From Selenomonadales bacterium (GTDB taxonomy: Bacteria > Bacillota > Clostridia > Christensenellales > QALW01), in assembly GCA_003150515.1 (NCBI GenBank), contig QALW01000043.1:11797-75796 (forward strand): DNA of 64,000 nt, in the 5' to 3' direction. Below are positions 17,925 through 26,847 of this stretch, in pieces (the stretch's first letter is position 1; every line of letters starts with the position of its first letter). The notes under the pieces were generated by a model. The model was not told the DNA's origin and made no database searches. It saw nothing but the letters and a program-made list of their open reading frames with translations. Both the position numbers and the translations under genes were made by a program.

Positions 17925-18530
17925 ATGAAAAAAGCAATTATTGCTCTGATAATAGCGTTAAATATATTTGTTGGAGTACCGGCCTATGCTTCCAGCGTGG
18001 ATACTTACACGGTGGTTAAGGGAGACAGTCTCTGGAAGATTGCCGTTAAGTATCAGGTTGGTTTAAGTGAAATTATAGCGGCTAATCCGCAGTTTAAAGA
18101 TCCAAACCTTATTTATCCCGGGCAGAAGGTATATGTGCCTCTTAATAATCAGGAGGTAATTTCTTATGAGGAGCAGGTTATCAATCTGGTCAATCAAGTG
18201 CGGGCACAGAACGGGCTCAAAAGCCTTACGTCTAATTGGCAGTTGAGCCGTGTGGCAAGATATAAGTCTCAGGATATGCATGATAAAGGATATTTTTCTC
18301 ATACAAGTCCAACCTATGGTTCGCCTTTTGATATGATAAAGAATTTTGGCATTAGCTATAGGACGGCGGGTGAAAATATAGCAAGAGGACAGCGTACGCC
18401 TCAGGAAGTTATGGATGCCTGGATGAATTCTGCTGGACATCGGGCTAATATTCTGAATGCGTCTTTCACGCAGATAGGCGTAGGATATGTCTCGGACGGC
18501 AATTACTGGACGCAGATGTTTATAGGTTAA
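17925..18530 (+). CDS. LysM and CAP/SCP domain secreted protein (YkwD-like)
   Basis: A 201-residue exported protein. A cleavable signal peptide (residues 1-22, ending in AYA) is followed by one LysM domain that should bind peptidoglycan (YTVVKGDSLWKIAVKYQVG, about 27-72). A CAP domain (about 83-200) has the conserved HDKGYFSHTSP-type segment near residue 120 and GENIARGQRTPQEVMDAWMNS near 147. The CAP residues His (FSH), Glu (GEN) and His (AGHRANIL) are present. Relatives include YkwD and the spore-coat protein SafA-associated factors; the biochemical role is unsettled. Its stop codon is part of the cloverleaf element that follows. Confidence 0.85.
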   Translation: MKKAIIALIIALNIFVGVPAYASSVDTYTVVKGDSLWKIAVKYQVGLSEIIAANPQFKDPNLIYPGQKVYVPLNNQEVISYEEQVINLVNQVRAQNGLKSLTSNWQLSRVARYKSQDMHDKGYFSHTSPTYGSPFDMIKNFGISYRTAGENIARGQRTPQEVMDAWMNSAGHRANILNASFTQIGVGYVSDGNYWTQMFIG

Positions 18531-18700
18531 GGCCCGAATAAAAATAAAGGGGACGCGCCGCGGCGCCCGGCCGAAGGCCGGGCGAACGCTGGGTATGGCC
18601 CTGGCGAAGGCAAAGCCTTCGCCAGGGCCATACCCAGCGTTGATTTTGCCGTTTCACGGCAAAATCCCGCGGCGCGCCCCCTTTATTTTTATTCGGGCCT
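18530..18700. repeat. Perfect cloverleaf element between convergent genes
   Basis: All 171 bases are paired. The outer stem (18530-18563 with 18667-18700) is 34 bp with one A/C mismatch. It encloses exactly three hairpins that abut each other and the stem: 18564-18584 (9 bp, loop GAA), 18585-18641 (27 bp perfect, loop AAA) and 18642-18666 (10 bp, loop TTTCA). The outer stem begins at the last base of one stop codon and ends one base before the stop of nadE on the other strand. Its AAAAATAAAGGGG/CCCCTTTATTTTT arms could serve as a bidirectional terminator. It is the clearest member of the family. Confidence 0.9.
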
Positions 18701-20608
18701 TTAAAGCTCCTGCAATTCTTTAAGCCAAAGCGCGCTGCTGGCGTCGCTGGGCATTCGCCAGTCTCCGCGGGGAGAAAGGGTAACGCTGCCCACTTTAGGC
18801 CCGTCGGGCAGGCAGGAACGCTTAAATTGCTGGGAAAAGAAACGTCGGTAAAAGGTTTTGAGCCATTTTAAAAGGATTTCATCTGAATATTCCTCTCTGC
18901 CCGAAAAGGCATACCTAGCCAGCATATATATTTTTTTGGGCGAAAATCCCCATCTTAAGGCATAATAAAGATAAAAATCATGCAATTCATAAGGCCCTAC
19001 AAGCTCCTCGGTTTTCTGGGCAATGTCTCCGTTCTGGGCGGGAAGCAATTCGGGGCTTACGGGAGTCGCCAGTATGTCGTATAAAATATCTTTCAGGGCA
19101 GGGCTATCGGCCGTATCGGCGCAATAGGCGACTAAATGCCTGATAAGAGTTTTGGGGATGGATGCGTTTACTCCGTACATGGACATGTGGTCTCCGTTAT
19201 AAGTAGCCCATCCTAAAGCCAATTCGGATAAATCGCCCGTACCCACTACCAGCCCGTTCTGCATATTGGCTATATCCATAAGCACTTGGGTGCGCTCTCG
19301 GGCCTGAGCGTTTTCATATGCGGCGTCATGCGTTTCAGAGCTTTGTCCTATATCTGCAAAATGGGAAAGCACGCTCCCGCTTATATTGATTTCTTTCAAA
19401 TCTGCTCCCAGTTCGCGCGCGAGAAGCTGCGCGTTGCTTTTGGTGCGCGAAGTGGTGCCGAAACAGGGCATGGTAACGGCTGTCAGCGCGGCAGCCGGCC
19501 GTTCAAGCATGTTAAGCGCCTTAAGGCATACAAGCGCGGCAAGGGTTGAATCCAATCCTCCCGAAAGCCCAAGAACAAGGCTTTTGGCCTGCGTGTGCTC
19601 CAGCCTTTTTTTCAGCCCCAGCGCCTGAATGGTTAGAATTTCTTCGCATCTGTCCTTCCGCTCGGTATTGTCCTCCGGTACGAAAGGCATAGCGGAAATT
19701 TTTCTGGTAAGCTGGACGGGTTTGCTGTCCAGCCTGAAGGGGATATATTTATAATCGGTTTTTATTTCTGAATTAAAGGTATTAATCCTTCTGCGCTCGC
19801 CTGTCAAACGGCTTAAATCAGGCTCGGAAACGGTCAGCCCGCCGCTGAACCTGTTTTCAGCAAGAATAACGCCGTTTTCCGCGATTAGATTATGCGAAGC
19901 GAATACCATATCGGTGGTGGATTCCCCTTCGCCCGCGTCCGCGTAAACATAAGCGCACAGCATTCTGGCCGACTGCCCGGTAATGAGCTCTCTCCGGTAT
20001 TTGGCCTTGCCTACGGTTTCATCGCTGGCGGATAAATTGGCGATTATGGTCGCTCCAGCGCGGCAATGAGAAACAGATGGGGGCTCGCAGGCCCATAAAT
20101 CCTCGCATAATTCGGCTGCCGCAATGAAATCAGGCATGTTTTCGCAGCAGAATAACATTTTGAAACCAAAGGGTATTTGCTCTCCCCGAATATTTATAAC
20201 GGCGTTTTCCTTCGGAGCGGCAGAAAAATGCCGCTGCTCATAAAATTCGGCGTAATTGGGTATAAAGCTTTTGGGCGTCAGCCCCAGCAGCCTACCGTTA
20301 GAAATAACGGCCGCGCAGTTGTAAAGCTTGCCCATAACCGCAACGGGCAGCCCTGCAAAGATAAGCATGTCTCCGCTGGCTTCGGTTATTCTTTCTAATG
20401 CGTCCAGGGCTCCTTCCAAGAGCGTATTCTGAAGAAAAAGGTCTCCGCAGGTATAACCGGTGATGCATAATTCGGGCAGAACCAGCATTTTTACATTCTG
20501 CGCCTGGGCGGAACGCATGCCCTCTATAATAACAGCGGCGTTGTGCTCGCAGTCTGCAACCTTAATCTTGGGAGAGAAAGCACCCGTTTTTATAAAGCCG
20601 TATTCCAT
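18701..20608 (-). CDS. nadE: Glutamine-dependent NAD+ synthetase
   Basis: Makes NAD+ from nicotinate adenine dinucleotide, taking the amide nitrogen from glutamine. The 635-residue protein has an N-terminal nitrilase-type glutaminase domain (residues 1 to about 270; catalytic triad Glu in LPELCITGY near 45-53, Lys in TPKSFIPNY near 113, and Cys in ELCEDLW near 168) and a C-terminal ATP-pyrophosphatase synthetase domain (LGLSGGLDSTLA near 346). GTGDLSELALGW near 455 is also typical. The start has AAAAGGAG upstream. The next gene downstream is convergent, so the transcript ends at the cloverleaf element. Confidence 0.95.
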   Translation of the reverse strand: MEYGFIKTGAFSPKIKVADCEHNAAVIIEGMRSAQAQNVKMLVLPELCITGYTCGDLFLQNTLLEGALDALERITEASGDMLIFAGLPVAVMGKLYNCAAVISNGRLLGLTPKSFIPNYAEFYEQRHFSAAPKENAVINIRGEQIPFGFKMLFCCENMPDFIAAAELCEDLWACEPPSVSHCRAGATIIANLSASDETVGKAKYRRELITGQSARMLCAYVYADAGEGESTTDMVFASHNLIAENGVILAENRFSGGLTVSEPDLSRLTGERRRINTFNSEIKTDYKYIPFRLDSKPVQLTRKISAMPFVPEDNTERKDRCEEILTIQALGLKKRLEHTQAKSLVLGLSGGLDSTLAALVCLKALNMLERPAAALTAVTMPCFGTTSRTKSNAQLLARELGADLKEINISGSVLSHFADIGQSSETHDAAYENAQARERTQVLMDIANMQNGLVVGTGDLSELALGWATYNGDHMSMYGVNASIPKTLIRHLVAYCADTADSPALKDILYDILATPVSPELLPAQNGDIAQKTEELVGPYELHDFYLYYALRWGFSPKKIYMLARYAFSGREEYSDEILLKWLKTFYRRFFSQQFKRSCLPDGPKVGSVTLSPRGDWRMPSDASSALWLKELQEL

Positions 20609-20674
20609 ATAGAACTCCTTTTAAAGGTTGTTTTTGCTGAATAATATAATATTCAATAGCAGGAGCCTGACTTT

Positions 20675-21337
20675 TTAACCAATCACTTTAATAAGGGTGA
20701 TTATATCTTCAGGCCGCTCGGCAAGGAAACGGGCGCCCTGGCTGAGCAGCTCCTTGCGCTCCCTGAAGCCCCAAAGCACGCCCATAGGCAGCATGCCTGC
20801 GTTTTTAGCAGTCTGCATATCCACGCCGCTGTCTCCTATATAAAGACAATCCGCGGGCTCTGCGCCCAGCTCCTTGGCTATGTAAAGCGCTCCTGCCGGG
20901 TCGGGCTTGCGCGGAGTATCCTCTTTTTTTCCGCGCACAGCGTCAAATCTGTCCGGAAGCAGAGCGGAAATCAGGAGCTGAGTGTATTCGTCCGGCTTGT
21001 TGGAGAATACCCCTAATTTTAATCCCTGCTTCTTAAGATTGTCCAGCATTCTGTCTATGCCGTAATACGGTTTGGTTTTGTAAAATAAATTTTCGCTGTA
21101 GCTCTGGTTAAAATATTCTTTCAGCTTAGCAATATCCTCTTCCTCAGCCTTATGCTTTACCGTCCGGAGCATGCCTTCCATAAGCTTGTCCGCCCCGCAG
21201 CCAACAAGATATTTATATGAATTTGTTTTTATAGGGGGCAGTCCCATTTTTTCCAAAGCCATATTGCAGGCGTTGGACAATCCTTTTAATGTGTATAGTA
21301 ATGTACCGTCTAAATCAAATATAACAGCTTTTATCAT
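20675..21337 (-). CDS. HAD-family phosphatase, phosphoglycolate phosphatase-like
   Basis: A 220-residue HAD hydrolase with motif I FDLDGTLL (residues 7-14; the first Asp is the nucleophile), motif II VFSNKP near residue 113, a Lys in TPRKPDP near 145 and motif IV YIGDSGVDMQTAKNAG near 169-184. The helical cap between motifs I and II is of the C1 type found in Gph/PgmB-like enzymes. The substrate within this group cannot be predicted from sequence. It is followed by nadE after 66 bases. Confidence 0.85.
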   Translation of the reverse strand: MIKAVIFDLDGTLLYTLKGLSNACNMALEKMGLPPIKTNSYKYLVGCGADKLMEGMLRTVKHKAEEEDIAKLKEYFNQSYSENLFYKTKPYYGIDRMLDNLKKQGLKLGVFSNKPDEYTQLLISALLPDRFDAVRGKKEDTPRKPDPAGALYIAKELGAEPADCLYIGDSGVDMQTAKNAGMLPMGVLWGFRERKELLSQGARFLAERPEDIITLIKVIG

Positions 21338-21369
21338 AAGTTTTCTCCAATTATTTAAATTTGCAGGCC

Positions 21370-22005
21370 TTAAAAGCCTAGCTCTTCATCTATAATAATA
21401 ACTTTGATGCGTCCTTTATTCCTTTGGCGGGAGGTGAGCACATAAGAACAGCAAATCCGGGCGTCTGAATTGCAGCCTGTTACGGCCTCTTCTTCGGCTA
21501 TGCATTTTCCCTTGGAAGCGCAGTATGTTCCGCAGTTAAGGCGCTTAGCGTTAAGGGGCGCCGCAATTAATCGTATTCTTTCTATCGCCTGCGTTAAATT
21601 ATCAACTATTTTATTCCTACCGACCGCTACAATTACCGATTTGGGCCCGAAGCAAAGAGCCGCGACTCTGTTGGAATTTCCGTCTACGTTATAAAGCTCG
21701 CCCGTGCGCAGCACGGCGTTGGAACTCATTATGTAAGTGTCTGCAAAAAAAGCCTTGCGGAAGATTAGCTCAACATCCTCCCTGCTCAGGCCGGGAGCGT
21801 CTCTGTCCAGAAATTTATATTGCCCGTTATTTATAAGAGAGCGCACGTCCAGCTCCTTGAGAGTCATGGAGCCGCCGCAGGCTATGGTCTCTCCCGGCTT
21901 TATAAGGCCTTTGATGATTTCCAGGGCGCTTGCTTTATCGGGCGCGTAATACGCCTCCATATTATTATTCCTGAATGCTTGGAGTATATCTGAATATTTT
22001 TCCAC
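21370..22005 (-). CDS. LUD-domain protein (LutC-like)
   Basis: A protein of the LUD family (lactate utilisation C and relatives), which often works with iron-sulfur oxidoreductases. Visible segments are GETIACGGSMTLKELDV, YIMSSNAVLRTGELYNVDG and VIVAVGRNKIVDNL, all typical. Cysteines near the C-terminus (NCGTYCASKGKCI) could bind a cluster. I placed the start at the GTG at 22005 (VEKYSDIL) because GGGAG lies 8 bases upstream; a longer frame reaching 22116 adds an AT-rich hydrophobic stretch with no ribosome site. It gives 211 residues, normal for the family. No LutA/LutB genes are nearby. Confidence 0.8.
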   Translation of the reverse strand: MEKYSDILQAFRNNNMEAYYAPDKASALEIIKGLIKPGETIACGGSMTLKELDVRSLINNGQYKFLDRDAPGLSREDVELIFRKAFFADTYIMSSNAVLRTGELYNVDGNSNRVAALCFGPKSVIVAVGRNKIVDNLTQAIERIRLIAAPLNAKRLNCGTYCASKGKCIAEEEAVTGCNSDARICCSYVLTSRQRNKGRIKVIIIDEELGF

Positions 22006-22185
22006 ATAATCATCTCCCATATACAATATTATCACACAAATTGCTAATAATATCAACATCATTTTTATTCGATTTTTCAAATATGCCGGCGCATACTTGC
22101 CCGAGTTCAAAGGCATAATATTTAAGAAGGTAAGTTAGGCTGCGAATGCGGCTGCATTAACTATAATATGAAAGGAATATTTTAA

Positions 22186-22893
22186 ATGTTCAATGTCCTT
22201 TTAAGAGCCTTTTTTATGTTTATTATGGTATTTTTCCTCGTAAGGCTGATGGGCAAGCGCCAGGTGGGCGAGCTTCAGCCCTATGAGTTTGTTATAACCA
22301 TGATGACCGCGGATTTGGCCACTATTCCCCTGAGCGATTTATCCCTTCCCCTGGTATGGGGAATTATAGGAATTCTGGTATTGTCTTTTTGCCAGCTCTT
22401 AATATCGGTTTTAAGCCTGAAATCTGCCCGTATGAGAAAGTTTTTCTGCGGACGTGCATGTGTTTTAATAGAGCATGGGGTTATTCAGGAGAATGAATTG
22501 GCTCATTTGCGATATAATCTCAATGATTTGCTGGAGCAATTGCGCACTAAAGATGTATTTGACATTTCAACGGTTAATTACGCTATATTGGAGACCAACG
22601 GCGAATTAAGCGTGCTGCTCAATAAGGAGGATATGCCGCCGTCCTGCGATGAATTGGAGGTTCAAGCTTCTCCTACTGAAATGAGCATAACTCTTATTTC
22701 GGACGGCAGGACTATAACGGATAATTTGGTTAAGGCGCAGAAAGAGGATAAATGGCTGGAAAAGCATATAAAAAACGCGGGCTTTGCATCTCCCTCCGAG
22801 GTGCTGCTGGCGCAATATATTCCCGGGCAGCAGATATTCTTGCAGGGCAGAATGCCCAAAGGACGTTCATGCGTTTTGAAGGTAAAGGATTAG
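22186..22893 (+). CDS. DUF421 (YetF-type) membrane protein
   Basis: A 235-residue protein with three N-terminal hydrophobic helices (about residues 5-22, 38-55 and 60-80) and the family signature MGKRQVGELQPYEFVITMMTA. A cytoplasmic domain of about 150 residues follows. Bacillus paralogues (YetF, YdfR, YkjA and others) include spore-membrane proteins, and some SpoVA-associated relatives are involved in germination, so a spore role here is a reasonable inference. It has AAAGGA before the start. The neighbour 13 bases downstream is a DUF4363 protein, a frequent pairing. Confidence 0.85.
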   Translation: MFNVLLRAFFMFIMVFFLVRLMGKRQVGELQPYEFVITMMTADLATIPLSDLSLPLVWGIIGILVLSFCQLLISVLSLKSARMRKFFCGRACVLIEHGVIQENELAHLRYNLNDLLEQLRTKDVFDISTVNYAILETNGELSVLLNKEDMPPSCDELEVQASPTEMSITLISDGRTITDNLVKAQKEDKWLEKHIKNAGFASPSEVLLAQYIPGQQIFLQGRMPKGRSCVLKVKD

Positions 22894-22906
22894 AGGAGAA
22901 ACAATT

Positions 22907-23266
22907 ATGAAAAACATAGCGGCTATCGTTATTATATTTTTGCTGATGTTCGGAGCCTGTCTGGCGCTGGATGTTTATATAGAGCATTCTTTAGAAGAAT
23001 TGTCCGCGGCTGTGGATAAAATCCATAAGAATAACGACATAGAATCTGTTAATGAATTTGAAAAGCTTTGGGAGAAGCATGAGGCGGGCTGGCTTATGGT
23101 TATGAAGCACAGCGAGGCGGATGAAATCAGCGAGCACGTCATGTCCATGAAAAAGAATCTGGAGCTGGGCGCAATGGACGGCTACGCCTTGGAACTGGAG
23201 CTTTTGAAACGGCATCTGGAGGATATGCCCAGCCATATAAAATTATCATTAAAGAATTTTCTCTAA
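22907..23266 (+). CDS. DUF4363 family protein
   Basis: A 119-residue protein with an N-terminal hydrophobic helix (residues 4-21) followed by an amphipathic, largely helical and acidic extracellular part (HSLEELSAAVDKIHKN, WEKHEAGWLMVMKHSEADEI). DUF4363 proteins are small, anchored and commonly encoded right after DUF421 proteins in Clostridia, as here. Biochemical function is unknown. It starts 13 bases after the upstream stop with GAGGAG as ribosome site. Confidence 0.75.
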   Translation: MKNIAAIVIIFLLMFGACLALDVYIEHSLEELSAAVDKIHKNNDIESVNEFEKLWEKHEAGWLMVMKHSEADEISEHVMSMKKNLELGAMDGYALELELLKRHLEDMPSHIKLSLKNFL

Positions 23267-23658
23267 AATATGTCAAAAGTCTGCGCTGGAATATAGTATT
23301 TATTGAGGTAAAATCAATTAAAGAAAGAGATTATAGATTAAAAACCATTAATAAAGCATACGATTACAGACAATACATTTGCATTGAACAACAATATTCG
23401 CGCCGTTATTCTTCTAATATTTTATTAGATGATTCAGACTGCCTTGCAAAAGAAATATTTCTTATCCTATATGCGGGCGGAGAACATTTAAAAAAGCCGT
23501 TAGGCGCGGATGTGAATTCATACGGGGCTGCGGCTGCGTTTTCAAAACGTGAGAGATCAAAATATGCGCCATTGCATATTGCTCGTATTGTCTATAAAAG
23601 GAGGCTGATAATATGGTTATTACGGACAAGCCCGGCCGGCTTAAGATTCAATGGCTGA
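23266..23658 (+). pseudogene. Start-less open frame, possible gene remnant
   Basis: The 346-base spacer before spoIIE is AT-rich, but one frame stays open from inside the DUF4363 gene to the TGA at 23656-23658, over 125 codons. It has no ATG, GTG or TTG before about 23512. The predicted peptide has protein-like composition (for example IEVKSIKERDYRLKTINK, DDSDCLAKEIFLILYAGGE). I do not recognise it. It may be the tail of a lost gene, or chance. It overlaps the first 46 bases of spoIIE. No promoter for spoIIE is convincing in this spacer. Confidence 0.3.
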
Positions 23659-25883
23659 AATACGCCGTCTTGGGAGTGCTCTGCGCGTTAATGAGCGGAT
23701 GCGCGCTGGTTGAACAGCTTAGGCCTCTGGGGCCGGTGCTGCTGTGCGCGGCAATTAAGGAAAGGAAATATTTTGCCTCTGTTTTTGCCGGGGCGGTTAT
23801 AGGAGGAATGTTCGCCGGCTTTGAATGGGGGGCGCTGGCGCTTAATTGTCTGCCGGTGGTATTCATTGCGCCCCTGCTGCTTTTAATTAAATATTTCGGC
23901 CGGACAAAATACATATATAAATGCGCGGCGGTATTAGCTGCATATTTGCTTACTGCCCTTATAGCGCCCGCGCTTGATTATGATTATATTCTGCTGGCCC
24001 TTAATGCCGCGGCGGCGTGCGGGCTTATTCCTCTTGCTGAAACAGCGGCGGATATGGCGGCGGATATGCAAAAAAAGGAGCGGCTTTCCCCGCGCGAGAT
24101 GATCAGCCTGAATATATGCGTATGCCTGGTCATAATCGCCCTGCCTCATTTTGAAATTATAGGGCTTTCGCCTATTATGATTCTGGGATGCGTTTATGTA
24201 TCGTTAGCCGGCGCACTTCTGGGCGCCGGCGGGGGCGCGGCGGCGGGCAGCCTGCTGGCCTTTCTGGCTGCTTTTAAAACGGGCAATTATGAATTAGCTC
24301 TCGTATTCGCTTCAGGGGGCATGCTTTCCGGCCTGCTCAAGGATATGCGCAGGGCTGGCCCTCCGCTGGGATTGTTTATGGCCAATATCATATTTACGCT
24401 TATGCTCAGGCGGAATCTGGATTTAATACTCTCTGTTCAAAGCCTGCTGCTGGGCTGTCTGCCCGTTGTTTTAATGCCTCAAAGGATATATATTAAGCTT
24501 TGCGCGCTTTTTGCTTCTTCGCGGACGGGCGTCAATCTGGCCGTGCGCATCAAAGAGGAAAACGCGCAGAAATTAAGCGAGATCAGCGGAGTGCTCGCCG
24601 ATATGGGGCGTATATTTAAAAGCTCGCAGACGGACGCGGCCGCGCGCAAGGCGGCGCTTTGCGGCATAGCGGCCAGCGAGGTCTGCTCTCAGTGCTCCCA
24701 GTATGATTATTGCTGGAAGAGCAGATATGCCGATACATACGGAGATTTCAAGCAGCTTGCGGCGCTGGTGTATGTAGTGGGAGCCGTTTCGCCCTGCGAT
24801 GTGCCCGCGCCTCTTAAAAACAGATGTCATTATTGGGTGCAGGTGCTTATAAGCATGAATACCCATAATCAGCTCCTGCTGGGGGAGGAGCCTGAAAAAA
24901 AGGAAAGCACCATAGCGCTGGAATGCGAAAGCATTTCCCGTATGTTGGACGCTTTGACTGCGGAAAACCTTATAGAATCAGAATATGATGAAAAGCTGGA
25001 GGGAGAATTGGCCGGCGCGCTTAAGCAGCGGGGAATAGACGCGCGCGAGATTATCTGCCGCAAAAGCGGTCTCCAAACCGAGATTAAGGTGGTGAGGCAG
25101 GCGTGCCGCTCAGGCAGGGAATGCACGGCCGCCATCCTGTCCGAATTAAAAAAGCTTACGGACGTGCAGTTTATATGCGATTATAAGAAGTGCAATGCAA
25201 CGGGAGAAAAATGCGTTTGCAGCTTTATACCCCTTCCGCGTCTGCGCGTTTCGGGATATGCGGCCCGCCAGAAGAAAGAGGGAGAGCGGGTATGCGGCGA
25301 TACCTTTGCGCTTAAGCCCATAAAAGGCGGAAAATATTTGGCTGCAATCAGCGACGGCATGGGAAGCGGCCCGGGCGCTCTGGCCGAAAGCGAGCGGGCG
25401 GTTTCATTAGCAGAAACGCTGCTGGAGGGCGGGATGACTTCCTCTGCTTCCTATTCGCTGATTAATCAGCTGCTCTATCTCAGCAGCCAGAAGGAGAGCT
25501 ATTCCACTTTGGACGCATGCGTGCTGGATCTTAATGACGGGATTATGGAATGGGGGAAGATAGGAGCGTGTCCGGGATATATCTTAAGAGAGGGACGCGC
25601 CGTAAGCTTTGAATGCGCCTCTTTGCCGGCCGGCATTGTGGACAGCGTTCATCCGGGCATGATGAAAAAGCTTATACGAAGCGGAGACGTTATAGTTTTG
25701 CTCAGCGACGGGGTGTACGACGCGCTTGCGGGAGCTCAGGACGGAATAAAGGAATATTTGGAGAACAACTGCCAGCTTGACGCGGAATCGTTGGCTAAAG
25801 GGCTGCTGGCAAAGGCGCTGGAAGCATATTCGGGCAAGGCTAAGGACGATATGACGGCGCTTGCCGTAAAAATAAGCGCATAG
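23613..25883 (+). CDS. spoIIE: Stage II sporulation protein E, PP2C phosphatase
   Basis: SpoIIE dephosphorylates the anti-anti-sigma factor SpoIIAA in the forespore, which frees sigma F, and it also acts at the polar septum. The 756-residue protein has the expected plan: about ten hydrophobic segments in the first 300 residues, a central regulatory region, and a C-terminal PP2C domain with the metal-binding ISDGMGSGPGA near residue 580 and VLLSDGVYDAL near 700. A cysteine-rich central stretch (CGIAASEVCSQCSQYDYC) is common in clostridial SpoIIE. The ribosome site is AAAGGAGG. Length is a little below that of Bacillus SpoIIE. Confidence 0.95.
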   Translation: MVITDKPGRLKIQWLKYAVLGVLCALMSGCALVEQLRPLGPVLLCAAIKERKYFASVFAGAVIGGMFAGFEWGALALNCLPVVFIAPLLLLIKYFGRTKYIYKCAAVLAAYLLTALIAPALDYDYILLALNAAAACGLIPLAETAADMAADMQKKERLSPREMISLNICVCLVIIALPHFEIIGLSPIMILGCVYVSLAGALLGAGGGAAAGSLLAFLAAFKTGNYELALVFASGGMLSGLLKDMRRAGPPLGLFMANIIFTLMLRRNLDLILSVQSLLLGCLPVVLMPQRIYIKLCALFASSRTGVNLAVRIKEENAQKLSEISGVLADMGRIFKSSQTDAAARKAALCGIAASEVCSQCSQYDYCWKSRYADTYGDFKQLAALVYVVGAVSPCDVPAPLKNRCHYWVQVLISMNTHNQLLLGEEPEKKESTIALECESISRMLDALTAENLIESEYDEKLEGELAGALKQRGIDAREIICRKSGLQTEIKVVRQACRSGRECTAAILSELKKLTDVQFICDYKKCNATGEKCVCSFIPLPRLRVSGYAARQKKEGERVCGDTFALKPIKGGKYLAAISDGMGSGPGALAESERAVSLAETLLEGGMTSSASYSLINQLLYLSSQKESYSTLDACVLDLNDGIMEWGKIGACPGYILREGRAVSFECASLPAGIVDSVHPGMMKKLIRSGDVIVLLSDGVYDALAGAQDGIKEYLENNCQLDAESLAKGLLAKALEAYSGKAKDDMTALAVKISA

Positions 25884-25981
25884 GCGATACAATCAGGGTA
25901 TAATGCGTTTTTGCGGGAATAATGAGGCTGCTTCCGGTTTAGTCCAAGAAAAGCTTCAATATTTCTAAGCTATGCCCGTTT

Positions 25982-26028
25982 GCAATAAAAAGGCTTTGGG
26001 ACAAATTTCCCCAAAGCCTTTTTATTGC
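25982..26028. terminator. Terminator after spoIIE
   Basis: A 19-bp perfect stem with AAAAAGGCTTTGGG and its complement, a 9-base loop, then TTTTTATTG. It is nearly symmetrical, so it may act in both directions. The 98 bases between the spoIIE stop and this hairpin, and the 140 bases after it up to the tRNA terminator, show no gene. Confidence 0.8.
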
Positions 26029-26170
26029 TCCCGCGCTTTGAAAGGGCGCGGGCAGCCCGGGCGCGCCTGATGGGAAGCAAGGAAGTTTTCAAGAGCAGGA
26101 TTAAGCTGCATAGCGCGCATGCTTTCATAATTAAAATATATATTCAGCAGGGTATATGCTGAAAACAAAT

Positions 26171-26195
26171 AAAAAGCAGGCGAAACCTGCTTTTT
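26171..26195 (-). terminator. Terminator of tRNA-Pro
   Basis: On the minus strand, AAAAAGCAGG, a 5-base loop and CCTGCTTTTT follow the CCA end directly. Confidence 0.85.
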
Positions 26196-26271
26196 GGTCT
26201 GGGTGAGAGGATTCGAACCTCCGGCCTCTTGAACCCCATTCAAGCACGCTACCAAACTGCGCCACACCCAG
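26195..26271 (-). tRNA. tRNA-Pro (GGG anticodon)
   Basis: A complete cloverleaf of 77 bases with encoded CCA. Acceptor stem CTGGGTG/CACCCAG with discriminator A, D-arm GCGCAGTTTGGTAGCGTGC, anticodon stem CTTGA/TCAAG with loop ATGGGGT (anticodon GGG), and T-arm GGAGGTTCGAATCCTC. It reads CCC and CCU codons. It has its own promoter and terminator, so it is a single-gene unit. Confidence 0.95.
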
Positions 26272-26305
26272 ATTTATTATATCTATTTCTTTATCTGACC
26301 TAGCT

Positions 26306-26334
26306 ATTTTAGCGCAATAATAAATAATTGTCAA
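26306..26334 (-). promoter_or_regulatory. Sigma-A promoter of tRNA-Pro
   Basis: On the minus strand: TTGACA, 17 bases, TAAAAT, ending about 35 bases before the mature 5' end. Confidence 0.8.
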
Positions 26335-26508
26335 TAAGAAAAATCAGCAAGCCGCATAAATTATTTCATAGCTCTATGGCGGGAATTTATATATTAATGG
26401 GGCGGAGCATAAATGCATTTGACATCTCCCGAAAAATGTCTTATTGTTAGGCCATAAAAACAAGGCAACGAGGGGCGCTTGGATATTAATATTAAGGAGC
26501 GTAGGCGG

Positions 26509-26847
26509 ATGAAGAAAAAAATTTGGGCGGCCGTAATATGCGGCATTATAGCTTTATTGGCCGCTGCGGGCTGCATATTGCTCTATAAAAAGCCTCATGC
26601 GGATACGGTGCTTATTCTCCAGGATGGGCGCGAATTATATAGGCTGGAGCTTTCCAGGACGGAAAATAAAACGATTAATATTGAATATAACGGAAAAATT
26701 AATACTGTGGAAATCAGGAATCATAAAATACGAATGCTTGACGCCGACTGTCCCGATCATACCTGCGTGCATATGGGCTATCTGGAATCCGCTCCGATAA
26801 TCTGCCTGCCCAACAGGCTGGTAATTCAATTTGCAGATGAGGAATAA
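26509..26847 (+). CDS. NusG domain II-like exported protein
   Basis: A 112-residue protein with one N-terminal hydrophobic helix (about residues 3-20), followed by a small domain of the kind annotated as NusG_II/PF07009. The signature DADCPDHTCVHMGYL, with two cysteines, and ICLPNRLVIQF at the end are typical. In Clostridia such genes often lie near rnf or cobalamin/heptaprenyl genes; that context is absent here. I start at the ATG at 26509 (AAGGAG upstream) rather than an in-frame TTG at 26479. The last 30 bases of the gene are duplicated downstream. Confidence 0.75.
   Translation: MKKKIWAAVICGIIALLAAAGCILLYKKPHADTVLILQDGRELYRLELSRTENKTINIEYNGKINTVEIRNHKIRMLDADCPDHTCVHMGYLESAPIICLPNRLVIQFADEE

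Noticed and set aside
23271..23278. Spo0A box (TGTCAAAA) ahead of spoIIE
   Set aside because: It lies about 340 bases upstream of the start and differs from the TGTCGAA consensus, with no promoter nearby.
26022..26334. Two short minus-strand open frames over tRNA-Pro
   Set aside because: They cover the tRNA, its promoter and terminator, and have no ribosome site.
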